Assembly (NCBI RefSeq): GCF_901827175.1 | Contig: NZ_LR594662.1 | Span: 2,914,001 to 2,978,000 of the forward strand | DNA length: 64,000 nt | Origin: Variovorax sp. RA8 | GTDB taxonomy: Bacteria > Pseudomonadota > Gammaproteobacteria > Burkholderiales > Burkholderiaceae_C | Direction of reading: 5' to 3' | Part shown: one piece after another, positions 1 to 9,477 of the stretch | How positions within the stretch are numbered: position 1 is the stretch's first letter | How the letters are laid out: each line of letters starts with the position of its first letter | The notes under the pieces: model-generated | The model's input: the letters and a program-made list of their open reading frames with translations, nothing else | What the model was told of the DNA's origin: nothing | Database searches by the model: none | Translations under genes and position numbers: made by a program

Positions 1-2242
1 CGAAACCGGTGAAATCGCCCGCCAGGCCAGCGGCGCTGTCCTGGTCGACATCGAGGGCACCGTGGTGCTGGCGACGGTGGTCGCCTCCAAGTCCGCCAAG
101 CCCGGCCAGGACTTCTTCCCGCTGACCGTCGACTACATCGAGAAGACCTACGCAGCGGGCAAGATCCCCGGCAGCTTCTTCAAGCGCGAAGCCAAGCCGA
201 GCGAACTGGAAACCCTGACCTCGCGCCTGATCGACCGCCCGATCCGTCCGCTGTTCCCCGAGGGCTTCCTGAACGAGGTGCATGTGGTGATCCACACGCT
301 CTCGCTCAATCCTGAAGTCGATGCCGACATCGCCGCGATGATCGGCGTGAGCGCCGCGCTCTCGATCTCCGGCATTCCCTTCAACGGCCCGATCGGTGCT
401 GCGCGCGTGGGTTACGTCAACGGCCAGTACGTGCTGAATCCGGGCCAGACCGCCCGCAAGGAATCGCAGATGGACCTGGTCGTGGCCGGCACCGAAGCGG
501 CCGTGCTGATGGTCGAGTCCGAAGCGCTGCAACTGAGCGAGGAAATCATGCTCGGCGGCGTGGTGTTCGGTCACGAGCAGGCCGGCGTTGCGATCAACGC
601 GATCCATGAACTCGTGCGTGAAGCCGGCAAGCCCGTCTGGGACTGGCAGCCGGCGGCCGAGGACGAAGCCTTCGTCGCCAAGATCAAGGGCCTGGCGGAG
701 GAAAAGCTGCGCGCCGCCTACCAGATCCGCAGCAAGCAGGCCCGCACGCAGGCCCTGCGCGAGGCCAACGCGAGCGTGATGGAGTCGCTCAAGGAAAGCG
801 GCGAGGCTTTCGACGCGGGCAAGGTCAGCGACCTGCTGTTCGCCATCGAATCGAAGATCGTGCGCGGCCAGATCCTATCGGGCGAGCCGCGCATCGACGG
901 CCGCGACACCCGCACCGTGCGCCCCATCGAGATCCGCAACGGCGTGCTGCCCCGCACCCATGGCTCGGCGCTGTTCACGCGCGGCGAGACGCAGGCGCTC
1001 GTCGTCACGACCCTGGGTACCGAGCGTGACGCGCAGCGCATCGACGCATTGGCTGGCGAGTACGAGGACCGTTTCCTGTTCCACTACAACATGCCTCCCT
1101 TCGCCACCGGTGAAGTGGGCCGCATGGGCTCGACCAAGCGTCGCGAAGTCGGCCATGGCCGCCTCGCAAAGCGCGCCCTCGTAGCCTGCCTGCCGACCAA
1201 GGAAGAGTTCCCCTACACGATCCGCGTGGTGTCCGAGATCACCGAGTCGAACGGCTCCTCGTCGATGGCCTCGGTCTGCGGCGGCTGCCTTTCGATGATG
1301 GATGCCGGCGTGCCGATGAAGGCGCATGTGGCCGGCATCGCCATGGGCCTGATCAAGGAAGACAACCGCTTTGCGGTGCTGACCGACATCCTGGGCGACG
1401 AGGATCACCTGGGCGACATGGACTTCAAGGTGGCCGGCACGACCAACGGCATCACCGCGCTGCAAATGGACATCAAGATCCAGGGCATCACCAAGGAAAT
1501 CATGCAGGTCGCCCTGGCCCAGGCCAAGGAAGCACGCATGCACATCCTGGGCAAGATGCAGGAAGCGATGGGCGAGGCCAAGGCCGAGGTGTCCAGCTTC
1601 GCGCCGCGCCTGTTCACGATGAAGATCAACCCCGAGAAGATCCGCGACGTGATCGGCAAGGGCGGCTCCGTGATCCGTGCGCTGACCGAGGAAACCGGCA
1701 CCCAGATCAACATCGACGAGGACGGCACCATCACCATCGCCTCCACCGATCCGGCCAAGGCCGAGGAGGCCAAGAAGCGCATCGAGCAGATCACGGCGGA
1801 AGTCGAGATCGGCAGGATCTACGAAGGCCCGGTCACCAAGATCCTGGACTTCGGCGCGCTGGTCAACCTGCTCCCCGGCAAGGACGGCCTGCTGCACATC
1901 AGCCAGATCGCCCACGAGCGGGTGGAGAAGGTGACCGACTACCTCAGCGAAGGTCAGATCGTGAAGGTCAAGGTGCTGGAAACGGACGACAAGGGTCGCG
2001 TCAAGCTGTCAATGAAGGCGCTGGCCGAGCGTCCGGCCGGCATGGAGTCCAGCGAGCGTCCGCCGCGCGAGGAGCGCGGCGAGCGGCGCGAGCGGGGTGA
2101 GCGGGGTGAGCGCGGCGATCGTCCGCCTCGCGGCGAGCGCGCACCGCGTATGGACAGCGGCGAGCCGGCGGGCGAGCAGGCCGTGGCCGTCGAGCATGAC
2201 TCGCGTCCGCAAGAGCCCACCGGCGGGGACCGCCAGTTTTGA
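1..2242 (+). CDS. pnp: Polyribonucleotide nucleotidyltransferase (PNPase), 5' end cut by the window
   Basis: PNPase is a trimeric 3'-5' phosphorolytic exoribonuclease of the RNA degradosome. The reading frame is open from base 2, upstream of the first possible start codon at 62, and already encodes conserved N-terminal residues ([13 protein letters not shown]), so only about the first 15-20 codons lie outside the window. Two RNase PH domains are followed by a KH domain (bases about 1620-1790, motif [17 protein letters not shown]) and an S1 domain (about 1810-2020, with [18 protein letters not shown]). The C-terminal tail from about 2045 is an unusual low-complexity Arg/Gly/Glu stretch of RGER units encoded by imperfect GC-rich repeats. 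The following gene is on the same strand 78 bases away, with a GC-rich hairpin between them. Family assignment is certain; the role of the tail is unknown. Confidence 0.98.
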   Translation, partial: ETGEIARQASGAVLVDIEGTVVLATVVASKSAKPGQDFFPLTVDYIEKTYAAGKIPGSFFKREAKPSELETLTSRLIDRPIRPLFPEGFLNEVHVVIHTLSLNPEVDADIAAMIGVSAALSISGIPFNGPIGAARVGYVNGQYVLNPGQTARKESQMDLVVAGTEAAVLMVESEALQLSEEIMLGGVVFGHEQAGVAINAIHELVREAGKPVWDWQPAAEDEAFVAKIKGLAEEKLRAAYQIRSKQARTQALREANASVMESLKESGEAFDAGKVSDLLFAIESKIVRGQILSGEPRIDGRDTRTVRPIEIRNGVLPRTHGSALFTRGETQALVVTTLGTERDAQRIDALAGEYEDRFLFHYNMPPFATGEVGRMGSTKRREVGHGRLAKRALVACLPTKEEFPYTIRVVSEITESNGSSSMASVCGGCLSMMDAGVPMKAHVAGIAMGLIKEDNRFAVLTDILGDEDHLGDMDFKVAGTTNGITALQMDIKIQGITKEIMQVALAQAKEARMHILGKMQEAMGEAKAEVSSFAPRLFTMKINPEKIRDVIGKGGSVIRALTEETGTQINIDEDGTITIASTDPAKAEEAKKRIEQITAEVEIGRIYEGPVTKILDFGALVNLLPGKDGLLHISQIAHERVEKVTDYLSEGQIVKVKVLETDDKGRVKLSMKALAERPAGMESSERPPREERGERRERGERGERGDRPPRGERAPRMDSGEPAGEQAVAVEHDSRPQEPTGGDRQF

Positions 2243-2282
2243 AAGGCGAGGGCGGTGACGTTGTTGCCGTCGTTCCATCCTG

Positions 2283-2304
2283 CGCCCGCCCTCGATGGCG
2301 GGCG
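2283..2304 (+). terminator. GC-rich hairpin between pnp and the quinone oxidoreductase gene
   Basis: A perfect 8-bp stem, CGCCCGCC / GGCGGGCG, with the 6-base loop ctcgat. It is followed by only two T residues, so it is a weak or Rho-assisted terminator, or a 3'-end stabiliser of the pnp transcript, rather than a textbook intrinsic terminator. Confidence 0.4.
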
Positions 2305-2320
2305 TTCAGCCGAGAAAAGC

Positions 2321-3319
2321 ATGAAAGCCATTGAAATCACTTCCTTCGGCGCACCCGAGGTGCTGCGCTTGGCCGAGCGGCCTGTGCCGGCCACCGGCGC
2401 GGGCGAACTGCTGATCCGCGTGGCCGCCAGCGGCGTGAACCGGCCCGACGTGCTGCAGCGCACCGGCAACTATCCGGTGCCGCCGGGTGCCTCGGATCTT
2501 CCCGGCCTCGAGGTCGCTGGCGAGATCGTTTCGGGCGATGCCGCGGCCATGAAGGAGGCCGGCTTCGCGGTCGGCGACCGCGTGTGTGCGCTGGTTGCGG
2601 GCGGCGGCTACGCCGAGCTCTGCGTGGCGCCGGTGGCCCAGTGCCTGCCGGTGCCCAAGGGCTGGAGCGATGTCGAGGCGGCCTCGCTGCCCGAGACCTT
2701 CTTCACCGTCTGGAGCAACGTGTTCGACCGCGGCCGCCTGCAGAAAGGCGAGACCCTGCTGATCCAGGGCGGCACCAGCGGCATCGGCGTGACCGCGATC
2801 CAGCTCGGCAAGGCCTTCGGCGCCACCGTGATCGCAACTGCGGGCAGCGACGAGAAGTGCGAAGCCTGCAGAAAGCTCGGCGCCGACCATGCGATCAACT
2901 ACAAGACGGCTGACTTCGCCGAGGAGGCCAAGCGCCTGACCGGCGGAAAGGGCGTCGACGTGATTCTCGACATGGTGGCGGGTGCCTACGTGCCGCGTGA
3001 GATCGAATGCCTGGCCGAGGACGGCCGGCTGGTGATCATCGCGGTGCAGGGCGGCACCAAGAGCGAATTCAACGCGGGCCTCGTGCTGCGCCGGCGGCTG
3101 ACCATCACCGGTTCGACTCTGCGGCCGCGGCCGGTTGCGTTCAAGGGCGCGATCGCCAAATCCTTGCGCGAGAAGGTGTGGCCGCTGCTCGAGCGGGGCG
3201 CCGTCAAACCCGTGATCCATAGCGTCTTTGCGGCGCAGGGCGAGCCCAGCGGCGCCGCCCAGGCCCATGTGCTGATGGAATCGAACCAGCACATCGGCAA
3301 GATCGTGCTGACCTGGTGA
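2321..3319 (+). CDS. NAD(P)H:quinone oxidoreductase, zinc-free MDR (zeta-crystallin/PIG3-like) family
   Basis: A 332-residue medium-chain dehydrogenase/reductase without the structural-zinc cysteine cluster, as in quinone oxidoreductases that reduce quinones with NADPH in the cytoplasm. The N-terminal GroES-like half ([12 protein letters not shown]) is followed by the Rossmann motif GGTSGIG at about residues 150-156 and a C-terminal half with [10 protein letters not shown] chose the ATG at 2321 because the family consensus MKAIEI begins there; the upstream in-frame extension shows no homology and spans the hairpin. The stop overlaps the possible GTG of tpiA, so the two genes are probably co-transcribed. 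The true substrate is not readable from the sequence. Confidence 0.9.
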   Translation: MKAIEITSFGAPEVLRLAERPVPATGAGELLIRVAASGVNRPDVLQRTGNYPVPPGASDLPGLEVAGEIVSGDAAAMKEAGFAVGDRVCALVAGGGYAELCVAPVAQCLPVPKGWSDVEAASLPETFFTVWSNVFDRGRLQKGETLLIQGGTSGIGVTAIQLGKAFGATVIATAGSDEKCEACRKLGADHAINYKTADFAEEAKRLTGGKGVDVILDMVAGAYVPREIECLAEDGRLVIIAVQGGTKSEFNAGLVLRRRLTITGSTLRPRPVAFKGAIAKSLREKVWPLLERGAVKPVIHSVFAAQGEPSGAAQAHVLMESNQHIGKIVLTW

Positions 3320-3333
3320 ACGACGACAAAGAC

Positions 3334-4086
3334 ATGACGACGAAAAAGAAGCTCATCGCCGGCAATTGGAAGATGAACGGCAGCCTGGCTGCCAACGAAG
3401 TGCTGGCGAAAGCCCTTCTACAGGGCGTAGGCGCGCCGGCCTGCGAGGTTGCGGTGTGCGTTCCGGCGCCTTACCTGGCGCAGATGCAGGCGCTGCTGGC
3501 CGGCTCGCCGATCGCACTCGGCGCGCAGGACCTGTCGGCCCAGCCGCAGGGCGCGTTCACCGGCGAGCAATCCGCCGCGATGCTGAAGGATTTCGGCGTG
3601 CGCTACGCAATCGTGGGTCATTCGGAACGCCGCCAGTACCATGGCGAGACGGATGAAGGGGTGGCGGCGAAGGCCGCCGCCGCGCTTGCCAACGGCATCA
3701 CGCCCATCGTGTGCGTCGGTGAGACGCTGGCGCAGCGCGAGGCGGGGCATACCGAGGAGGTGGTCAAGCGCCAGCTCGCGGCGGTCATCCATGTCAATGG
3801 CCATTGCATCAGCGAGATCGTGGTGGCCTACGAGCCGGTATGGGCCATCGGCACGGGCAAGACCGCGACGCCCGAGCAGGCGCAGTCGGTGCACGCGCTG
3901 TTGCGTGCGCAACTGCACCATGCAGCGAACGAACATGCGGCGGGCATTCGCATCCTGTACGGCGGCAGCATGAACGCCGCCAACGCGGCCGAGCTGCTGG
4001 CCCAGCCCGACATCGACGGCGGCCTGATCGGCGGCGCTTCGCTCAAGGCCCCCGACTTTCTGCAGATCATTGCTGCGGCACGCTGA
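3334..4086 (+). CDS. tpiA: Triose-phosphate isomerase
   Basis: Interconverts dihydroxyacetone phosphate and glyceraldehyde 3-phosphate in glycolysis and gluconeogenesis in the cytosol. The 250-residue protein carries the complete TIM signature: AGNWKMNG (substrate-binding Asn and Lys) near the start, the electrophilic histidine in IVGHSERR, the catalytic glutamate in [12 protein letters not shown] with the flexible loop after it, and the phosphate-binding YGGSM. The ATG at 3334 matches the family N-terminus; a GTG at 3316, overlapping the previous stop, would add six residues and is less likely. The order quinone oxidoreductase - tpiA - secG is a common betaproteobacterial arrangement. Confidence 0.97.
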   Translation: MTTKKKLIAGNWKMNGSLAANEVLAKALLQGVGAPACEVAVCVPAPYLAQMQALLAGSPIALGAQDLSAQPQGAFTGEQSAAMLKDFGVRYAIVGHSERRQYHGETDEGVAAKAAAALANGITPIVCVGETLAQREAGHTEEVVKRQLAAVIHVNGHCISEIVVAYEPVWAIGTGKTATPEQAQSVHALLRAQLHHAANEHAAGIRILYGGSMNAANAAELLAQPDIDGGLIGGASLKAPDFLQIIAAAR

Positions 4087-4125
4087 ACACTGCGCAGCCG
4101 CGAACGAATTTAGGAGTTAGAACGA

Positions 4126-4548
4126 ATGAACGTGGTCCTCAACATCCTCGTGGGCGTGCAGATGCTCGCAGCGCTCGCGATGATCGGGCTGATCCTGATC
4201 CAGCACGGCAAGGGCGCCGACATGGGTGCCGCCTTCGGCAGCGGCAGCGCGGGCAGCCTGTTCGGTGCGAGTGGCAGCGCGAACTTCCTTTCGCGCACCA
4301 CCGGTGTGCTGGCCGCGGTCTTCTTCGCCTGCACCCTCCTGCTGGCCTACTTCAGCCATGCGCGTCCCACCGGCGGCGGCAGCCTGCTCGAGCGGGCCGC
4401 GATCGGCACGGCGGCGCCCGCACCTGCGCCGGCCGCATCGGGACCGGCCTCACAGATTCCTTCGGGCAACGCGCCTGTCGCACCGCCCGCGGGTGCACCT
4501 GCACCGGCCGCGCCGGCTTCGGGCGCTGCACAGATCCCGACCAAGTAA
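4126..4548 (+). CDS. secG: Preprotein translocase subunit SecG
   Basis: A small inner-membrane subunit of the SecYEG channel that assists protein export. Two transmembrane segments (about residues 4-24 and 52-75) flank the glycine/serine-rich cytoplasmic loop with FGSGSAGSLFGASGSAN, which is diagnostic for SecG. The 140-residue protein is longer than the E. coli form because of a low-complexity Pro/Ala tail of about 60 residues, frequent in high-GC betaproteobacteria. A ribosome site (taggagt) lies just before the ATG. It sits between tpiA and tRNA-Leu, as in related genomes. Confidence 0.95.
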   Translation: MNVVLNILVGVQMLAALAMIGLILIQHGKGADMGAAFGSGSAGSLFGASGSANFLSRTTGVLAAVFFACTLLLAYFSHARPTGGGSLLERAAIGTAAPAPAPAASGPASQIPSGNAPVAPPAGAPAPAAPASGAAQIPTK

Positions 4549-4650
4549 GCCGGCGCCCTTTGGAACCGCAGTGATCGCGACTGGAAGTTCCTCGTCGTTT
4601 CAGTGCGTCGCTAAAAGAAAACGGCCCCGTTTCAGGGTAAACTCTAAAGC

Positions 4651-4696
4651 TGTCCGGAAAGCCAAAACCTCACAGGTTCCTCATGCCATCCGGACA
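4651..4696 (+). other. Nested inverted repeats upstream of tRNA-Leu
   Basis: An outer 7-bp pair, TGTCCGG (4651-4657) with CCGGACA (4690-4696), encloses an inner 5-bp hairpin AACCT-cac-AGGTT (4666-4678). The structure ends 10 bases before the tRNA and may fold in the tRNA precursor or be a chance pairing. I saw no convincing sigma-70 promoter in the secG-tRNA interval (4549-4706). Confidence 0.25.
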
Positions 4697-4706
4697 TGCA
4701 AACACC

Positions 4707-4791
4707 GCCGTCGTGGTGAAATTGGTAGACACGCTATCTTGAGGGGGTAGTGGCGAAAGCTGTGCGAGTTCGAGTCTCGCCGACGGCACCA
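4707..4791 (+). tRNA. tRNA-Leu, anticodon GAG (reads CUC/CUU)
   Basis: An 85-base tRNA with encoded CCA. The acceptor stem GCCGTCG pairs with CGACGGC, followed by discriminator A and CCA. The D arm contains AATTGGTAGAC, the anticodon stem CTATC/GGTAG carries the loop TTGAGGG with anticodon GAG at 4741-4743, a long variable arm typical of leucine tRNAs follows, and the T loop is TTCGAGT. It lies between secG and nuoA, the usual place in Burkholderiales. Confidence 0.97.
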
Positions 4792-4796
4792 AATCT

Positions 4797-4828
4797 CGCC
4801 GGCAGGAAGCTTCATCTTCCTGCCGGCG
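4797..4828 (+). terminator. 13-bp perfect hairpin between tRNA-Leu and nuoA
   Basis: CGCCGGCAGGAAG (4797-4809) pairs perfectly with CTTCCTGCCGGCG (4816-4828) around a 6-base loop. It begins 6 bases after the tRNA CCA end and stops 20 bases before the nuoA ATG. Only two T residues follow, so it may be a partial terminator/attenuator or a processing signal that separates the tRNA from the nuo mRNA. Confidence 0.6.
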
Positions 4829-4848
4829 TTAAGCGGTAAAAGACCCCG

Positions 4849-5208
4849 ATGAACCTCGATTCCTACCTCCCCGTCCTGTTGTTCATCCTGGTCGGTGTCG
4901 GTGTCGGCGTAGCGCCTCAGGTTCTCGGTTACATCCTCGGCCCCAACCGGCCAGACGCGCAAAAGAATTCGCCCTACGAATGCGGCTTCGAGGCCTTCGA
5001 AGACGCGCGCATGAAGTTCGACGTGCGCTATTACCTGGTGGCGATTCTCTTCATCCTTTTCGACCTCGAAATCGCCTTTCTCTTCCCGTGGGCGATCGCG
5101 CTCAAGCAGATCGGTCCGGTCGGCTTCTGGGCCATGATGATTTTTCTCGCCATCCTCGTCGTGGGCTTCGTCTACGAATGGAAAAAGGGTGCGCTCGATT
5201 GGGAATGA
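4849..5208 (+). CDS. nuoA: NADH-quinone oxidoreductase subunit A
   Basis: A 119-residue membrane-arm subunit of respiratory complex I, located at the junction of the peripheral and membrane arms. Three transmembrane helices are visible, and the first loop contains the conserved [11 protein letters not shown] segment with the cysteine known from mitochondrial ND3 to report the active/deactive state. It is the first gene of the 14-gene nuo operon, preceded by tRNA-Leu and a strong hairpin. The next gene starts 12 bases after its stop. No strong Shine-Dalgarno sequence is seen before this ATG. Confidence 0.97.
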   Translation: MNLDSYLPVLLFILVGVGVGVAPQVLGYILGPNRPDAQKNSPYECGFEAFEDARMKFDVRYYLVAILFILFDLEIAFLFPWAIALKQIGPVGFWAMMIFLAILVVGFVYEWKKGALDWE

Positions 5209-5220
5209 CAAGGAACCACG

Positions 5221-5700
5221 ATGGCCATTGAAGGCGTCATGAAAGAAGGCTTCGTCACCACGACCTATGACTCGGTCGTGAACTGGGCCAAGACGGGATC
5301 GCTCTGGCCGATGACCTTCGGCCTCGCCTGCTGCGCGGTTGAGATGATGCACGCGGGCGCCGCCCGCTACGACATCGACCGCTTCGGCATGCTGTTCCGT
5401 CCGAGCCCGCGCCAGTCCGATCTGATGATCGTGGCCGGCACGTTGTGCAACAAGATGGCGCCGGCCCTGCGCAAGGTCTACGACCAGATGCCCGAGCCGC
5501 GCTGGGTGCTCTCGATGGGCTCGTGCGCCAACGGCGGCGGCTACTACCACTACAGCTACTCGGTCGTGCGCGGCTGCGATCGCATCGTGCCGGTCGACGT
5601 CTATGTGCCGGGCTGCCCGCCCACCGCAGAGGCGCTGCTGTACGGGATCATCCAGCTGCAGCAGAAGATTCGCCGTACCAACACGATCGCGCGAGCCTGA
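5221..5700 (+). CDS. nuoB: NADH-quinone oxidoreductase subunit B
   Basis: A 159-residue peripheral-arm subunit that holds iron-sulfur cluster N2, the last electron carrier before ubiquinone. Cluster ligands are seen in [11 protein letters not shown] (tandem cysteines), in [20 protein letters not shown] and in [15 protein letters not shown]. Length and motif spacing are normal for the PSST/NuoB family. An AAGGA ribosome site precedes the ATG. It is separated from nuoA by 12 bases and from nuoC by 13. Confidence 0.98.
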   Translation: MAIEGVMKEGFVTTTYDSVVNWAKTGSLWPMTFGLACCAVEMMHAGAARYDIDRFGMLFRPSPRQSDLMIVAGTLCNKMAPALRKVYDQMPEPRWVLSMGSCANGGGYYHYSYSVVRGCDRIVPVDVYVPGCPPTAEALLYGIIQLQQKIRRTNTIARA

Positions 5701-5713
5701 GAAGCGAGAGACG

Positions 5714-6322
5714 ATGACCGACTTTGCGATTTCTCCCGAGGCACTGCACGCCCAGATCTCCGAGACGCTCGGCAACAAAGCCAAGAGCGTGACCGTCGCG
5801 CTTGGCGAAGTGACAGCGGTGGTTCCTGCTGCCGACTACCTCGAGGCCGCGCGGCTGTTGCGCGATGCACCCGGCTGCAAGTTCGAGCAGCTGATCGATC
5901 TCTGCGGCATGGACTATTCCGACTACCGCGAAGGCGAGTGGGAAGGCGAGCGCTTCTGCGTGGTCTCCCATCTGCTGTCCGTGAGCCTGAACCAGCGCGT
6001 GCGTCTCAAGGTCTTCGTGCCCAACGAGGACCTGCCGGTGGTCGACTCCCTGACCGGCATCTGGAGTGCCGCGACCTGGTTCGAGCGCGAAGCCTTCGAC
6101 CTCTACGGCATCGTTTTCGAGGGTCACGACGACCTGCGCCGCATCCTGACCGACTACGGCTTCATCGGCCATCCCTTCCGCAAGGACTTCCCGGTCTCCG
6201 GCCACGTCGAGATGCGCTACGACGCGGAGCAGAAGCGCGTGATTTACCAGCCGGTCTCGATCGAGCCGCGCGAGATCACCCCGCGCGTGATTCGCGAAGA
6301 CAACTACGGCGGATTGCACTGA
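5714..6322 (+). CDS. nuoC: NADH-quinone oxidoreductase subunit C
   Basis: The 30-kDa subunit (202 residues) of the complex I peripheral arm, which packs against NuoD near the quinone site. The family signature [16 protein letters not shown] and the following [18 protein letters not shown] are present. The ATG at 5714 fits the family N-terminus and follows a GAGAGACG ribosome site; the frame is open further upstream only because it overlaps nuoB. NuoC and NuoD are separate genes here, unlike the fused NuoCD of E. coli. Confidence 0.97.
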   Translation: MTDFAISPEALHAQISETLGNKAKSVTVALGEVTAVVPAADYLEAARLLRDAPGCKFEQLIDLCGMDYSDYREGEWEGERFCVVSHLLSVSLNQRVRLKVFVPNEDLPVVDSLTGIWSAATWFEREAFDLYGIVFEGHDDLRRILTDYGFIGHPFRKDFPVSGHVEMRYDAEQKRVIYQPVSIEPREITPRVIREDNYGGLH

Positions 6323-6329
6323 AACCGAT

Positions 6330-7583
6330 ATGGCCGACATCAAGAACTACACGCTCAACTTCGGACCCCAGCACCCCGCGGCGCACGGCGTGTTGCGCCT
6401 GGTGCTCGAGCTCGACGGCGAGGTGATCCAGCGCGCCGATCCCCACATCGGGCTGCTGCACCGCGCGACCGAGAAGCTCGCCGAGACTCGCACCTACATC
6501 CAGTCGCTGCCCTACATGGACCGGCTGGACTATGTCTCGATGATGAGCAACGAGCACGCCTACTGCCTTGCCATCGAGCGGATGCTGGGCCTCGAGGTGC
6601 CGCTGCGCGCGCAGTACATCCGCGTCATGTTTGCCGAGATCACCCGCCTGCTGAACCACTTGTTGTGGCTGGGGGCGCATGGCCTGGACTGCGGTGCGAT
6701 GAACATGCTCATCTACTGCTTCCGCGAGCGCGAGGACCTGTTCGACCTGTACGAGGCGGTGTCCGGTGCTCGCATGCACGCGGCCTACTTCCGCCCGGGC
6801 GGCGTCTATCGCGACCTGCCGGACGCGATGCCGCAATACAAGGTCAGCAAGATCAAGAATGCAAAGGCAATCGAGAAGCTCAACGAGAACCGCCAGGGTT
6901 CGATGCTTGATTTCGTCGACGACTTCTGCAGGCGCTTCCCCCAGATGGTCGACGAGTACGAGACGCTGCTCACCGACAACCGCATCTGGAAGCAGCGCAC
7001 CGTCGGCATCGGCGTGGTCACGCCCGAGCGCGCGCTCAACCTGGGCTTCACCGGCCCGATGCTGCGCGGCTCCGGCGTCGAATGGGATCTGCGCAAGAAG
7101 CAGCCCTACGACGTCTACGACAAGATGCAATTCGACGTGCCGGTCGGCAAGACCGGCGACTGCTACGACCGCTACCTGGTGCGCGTCGAGGAGATGCGCC
7201 AGGCCAACCGGATCATCCAGCAGTGTTCGGCCTGGCTGCGTACCAACCCCGGCCCGGTGATCACCGACAACCACAAGGTGGCAGCCCCCGCCCGCGAATC
7301 GATGAAGGCGAACATGGAGGAGCTGATCCACCATTTCAAGCTCTTCACCGAAGGTTTCCACGTGCCCGAGGGCGAGGCCTATGCGGCCGTCGAGCACCCC
7401 AAGGGCGAGTTCGGCATCTATCTTGTCAGTGATGGCGCCAACAAGCCCTACCGCCTGAAGATCCGTGCGCCCGGCTTCCCGCATCTGGCAGCGCTCGACG
7501 AGATGTCGCGCGGCCACATGATCGCCGATGCGGTCGCGGTGATCGGCACCATGGACATCGTCTTCGGCGAGATCGACAGGTGA
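6330..7583 (+). CDS. nuoD: NADH-quinone oxidoreductase subunit D
   Basis: The 49-kDa subunit (417 residues), evolutionarily related to [NiFe]-hydrogenase large subunits but without the metal-binding cysteines; it forms most of the ubiquinone pocket with NuoB. Motifs seen are [16 protein letters not shown] near the N-terminus, [15 protein letters not shown], and the C-terminal [14 protein letters not shown]. It starts 7 bases after nuoC and its stop overlaps a possible GTG start of nuoE, so translation is tightly coupled. Confidence 0.98.
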   Translation: MADIKNYTLNFGPQHPAAHGVLRLVLELDGEVIQRADPHIGLLHRATEKLAETRTYIQSLPYMDRLDYVSMMSNEHAYCLAIERMLGLEVPLRAQYIRVMFAEITRLLNHLLWLGAHGLDCGAMNMLIYCFREREDLFDLYEAVSGARMHAAYFRPGGVYRDLPDAMPQYKVSKIKNAKAIEKLNENRQGSMLDFVDDFCRRFPQMVDEYETLLTDNRIWKQRTVGIGVVTPERALNLGFTGPMLRGSGVEWDLRKKQPYDVYDKMQFDVPVGKTGDCYDRYLVRVEEMRQANRIIQQCSAWLRTNPGPVITDNHKVAAPARESMKANMEELIHHFKLFTEGFHVPEGEAYAAVEHPKGEFGIYLVSDGANKPYRLKIRAPGFPHLAALDEMSRGHMIADAVAVIGTMDIVFGEIDR

Positions 7584-7591
7584 GCGAACGA

Positions 7592-8122
7592 ATGACTTCC
7601 GACACCACCCACAGCACCCAGGCGCCGCTGTCTGACGCCACCCTGGCGCTTTTCGCGCGCGAGGTCGACAAGTACCCGCCGGCAGGCAAGCAGTCGGCCG
7701 TGATGGCCTTGCTCACGATCGTGCAGAAGGACGAGGGCTACGTCAGCGTGCAGCGCGAGCGCGAGATCGCCGCCTACCTCGGCATGGCGCCGATCGCGGT
7801 GCACGAGGTCACGACCTTCTACAACATGTACAACCAGCAGCCGGTGGGCAAGTTCAAGCTCAATGTCTGCACCAATCTGCCGTGCCAGCTGCGCGACGGC
7901 GCGGTTGCGCTCGCGCATCTCGAGAAGAAGCTGGGCATCCAGATGGGCGAGACCACCGCCGACGGCATGTTCACCCTGCAGCAGAGCGAGTGCCTCGGCG
8001 CCTGTGCCGATTCGCCCGTGATGCTCGTCAACGACCGCACCATGTGCAGCTTCATGAGCAACGAAAAGCTCGACCAGCTGGTCGACGGCCTGCGCGGCGC
8101 GAAGGCGGAGGGCGCGCAATGA
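7592..8122 (+). CDS. nuoE: NADH-quinone oxidoreductase subunit E
   Basis: The 24-kDa subunit (176 residues) carrying a thioredoxin-fold [2Fe-2S] cluster (N1a) in the NADH dehydrogenase module. The cluster cysteines are in [11 protein letters not shown] and [15 protein letters not shown] chose the ATG at 7592; a GTG at 7580, overlapping the nuoD stop, would add four residues and cannot be excluded. The stop overlaps the nuoF ATG (ATGA at 8119-8122). Confidence 0.96.
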   Translation: MTSDTTHSTQAPLSDATLALFAREVDKYPPAGKQSAVMALLTIVQKDEGYVSVQREREIAAYLGMAPIAVHEVTTFYNMYNQQPVGKFKLNVCTNLPCQLRDGAVALAHLEKKLGIQMGETTADGMFTLQQSECLGACADSPVMLVNDRTMCSFMSNEKLDQLVDGLRGAKAEGAQ

Positions 8123-9462
8123 TGACACCCGAGCAAGTGCTCTCGCAGTTCCAGGCGACCGGCGTCCAGACCTGCTTCCACGATCGCCACATCCAGCCCC
8201 AGATCTATGCCGGCCTCGATGGCACGAACTGGCGCCTGGCGGACTACGAAGCGCGCGGCGGCTATAAGGCGCTGCGCAAGATCCTCAGCGAGGGCCTTAC
8301 GCCCGAGCAGGTGATCGCCGAGGTCAAGGCCTCAGGCCTGCGCGGCCGCGGCGGCGCAGGCTTCCCGACCGGTCTGAAGTGGAGCTTCATGCCCCGCCAG
8401 TTTCCCGGGCAGAAGTACCTGGTCTGCAACTCGGACGAGGGCGAGCCCGGGACCTGCAAGGACCGCGACATCCTGCAGTTCAACCCGCACATCGTGATCG
8501 AGGGCATGGCCATCGCCGCTTACGCGATGGGCATCACCGTGGGCTACAACTACATCCACGGCGAGATCTTCCAGACCTACCAGCGTTTCGAAGAAGCGCT
8601 GGAAGAGGCGAGGGCGGCCGGCTTCCTGGGCGACAACATCCTGGGCAGCAGCTTCAGCTTCCAGCTGCATGCGTCGCACGGCTTCGGTGCCTACATCTGC
8701 GGCGAAGAGACGGCGCTGCTGGAGTCCCTCGAAGGCAAGAAGGGCCAGCCGCGCTTCAAGCCGCCGTTCCCGGCCAGCTTCGGCCTCTACGGCAAGCCGA
8801 CCACCATCAACAATACCGAGACCTTCGCGGCGGTGCCCTGGATCATCGTCAACGGCGGTCCGGCCTACCTCGAGTGCGGCAAGCCGAACAACGGCGGCAC
8901 CAAGATCTTCTCCGTCAGTGGTGACGTCGAGCTGCCCGGCAACTACGAAGTGCCGATGGGAACCCCCTTCTCCAAGCTCCTCGAGCTCGCGGGCGGCGTG
9001 CGCAAGGGCCGCCAGCTCAAGGCCGTGATCCCCGGCGGCTCGTCGGCGCCGGTGCTGCCGGCCTCGATCATGATGGAGTGCACGATGGACTACGACTCCA
9101 TCGCCAAGGCCGGCTCCATGCTGGGCTCGGGCGCGGTCATCGTGATGGACGACAGCCGCTCCATGGTCGAGTCCCTCAAGCGTCTCTCCTACTTCTACAT
9201 GCACGAGTCCTGCGGCCAGTGCACCCCCTGCCGCGAGGGCACGGGCTGGATGTGGCGCGTGGTGGACCGCATCCACAACGGCCATGGCAAGGCGAGCGAC
9301 ATGGACCTGCTGAACTCGGTCGCCGACAACATCCAGGGGCGCACCATCTGTGCGCTGGGCGACGCCGCCGCGATGCCGGTGCGGGCCATGATCAAGCATT
9401 TCCGGCACGAGTTCGAAGCCTTGATTCCCGGGTATGTGCCCACGGCACCGGTCAAGGCCTGA
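8119..9462 (+). CDS. nuoF: NADH-quinone oxidoreductase subunit F
   Basis: The 51-kDa flavoprotein (447 residues) that binds NADH, FMN and the [4Fe-4S] cluster N3 and starts electron transfer. The glycine-rich NADH/FMN motif [13 protein letters not shown] is near residue 75; a second nucleotide-binding segment contains [12 protein letters not shown], and the cluster motif [12 protein letters not shown] lies in the C-terminal third with a fourth cysteine in RTICALGD. The start is one of two adjacent ATGs at 8119 and 8122, the first overlapping the nuoE stop. Confidence 0.98.
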   Translation: MMTPEQVLSQFQATGVQTCFHDRHIQPQIYAGLDGTNWRLADYEARGGYKALRKILSEGLTPEQVIAEVKASGLRGRGGAGFPTGLKWSFMPRQFPGQKYLVCNSDEGEPGTCKDRDILQFNPHIVIEGMAIAAYAMGITVGYNYIHGEIFQTYQRFEEALEEARAAGFLGDNILGSSFSFQLHASHGFGAYICGEETALLESLEGKKGQPRFKPPFPASFGLYGKPTTINNTETFAAVPWIIVNGGPAYLECGKPNNGGTKIFSVSGDVELPGNYEVPMGTPFSKLLELAGGVRKGRQLKAVIPGGSSAPVLPASIMMECTMDYDSIAKAGSMLGSGAVIVMDDSRSMVESLKRLSYFYMHESCGQCTPCREGTGWMWRVVDRIHNGHGKASDMDLLNSVADNIQGRTICALGDAAAMPVRAMIKHFRHEFEALIPGYVPTAPVKA

Positions 9463-9477
9463 GCGAGAAAACAAGAC

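Noticed and set aside
2061..2150. GC-rich short repeats considered as a satellite or phase-variable tract
   Set aside because: The repeats are imperfect and in-frame, and they simply encode the RGER-rich tail of PNPase.
4608..4643. A tRNA-Leu promoter using TAAACT at 4638-4643
   Set aside because: No acceptable -35 box occurs 15-19 bases upstream, so I did not annotate it.
4681..5784. A 367-codon minus-strand frame across the tRNA, nuoA and nuoB
   Set aside because: It covers a tRNA and two conserved genes; its composition follows from their codon bias.
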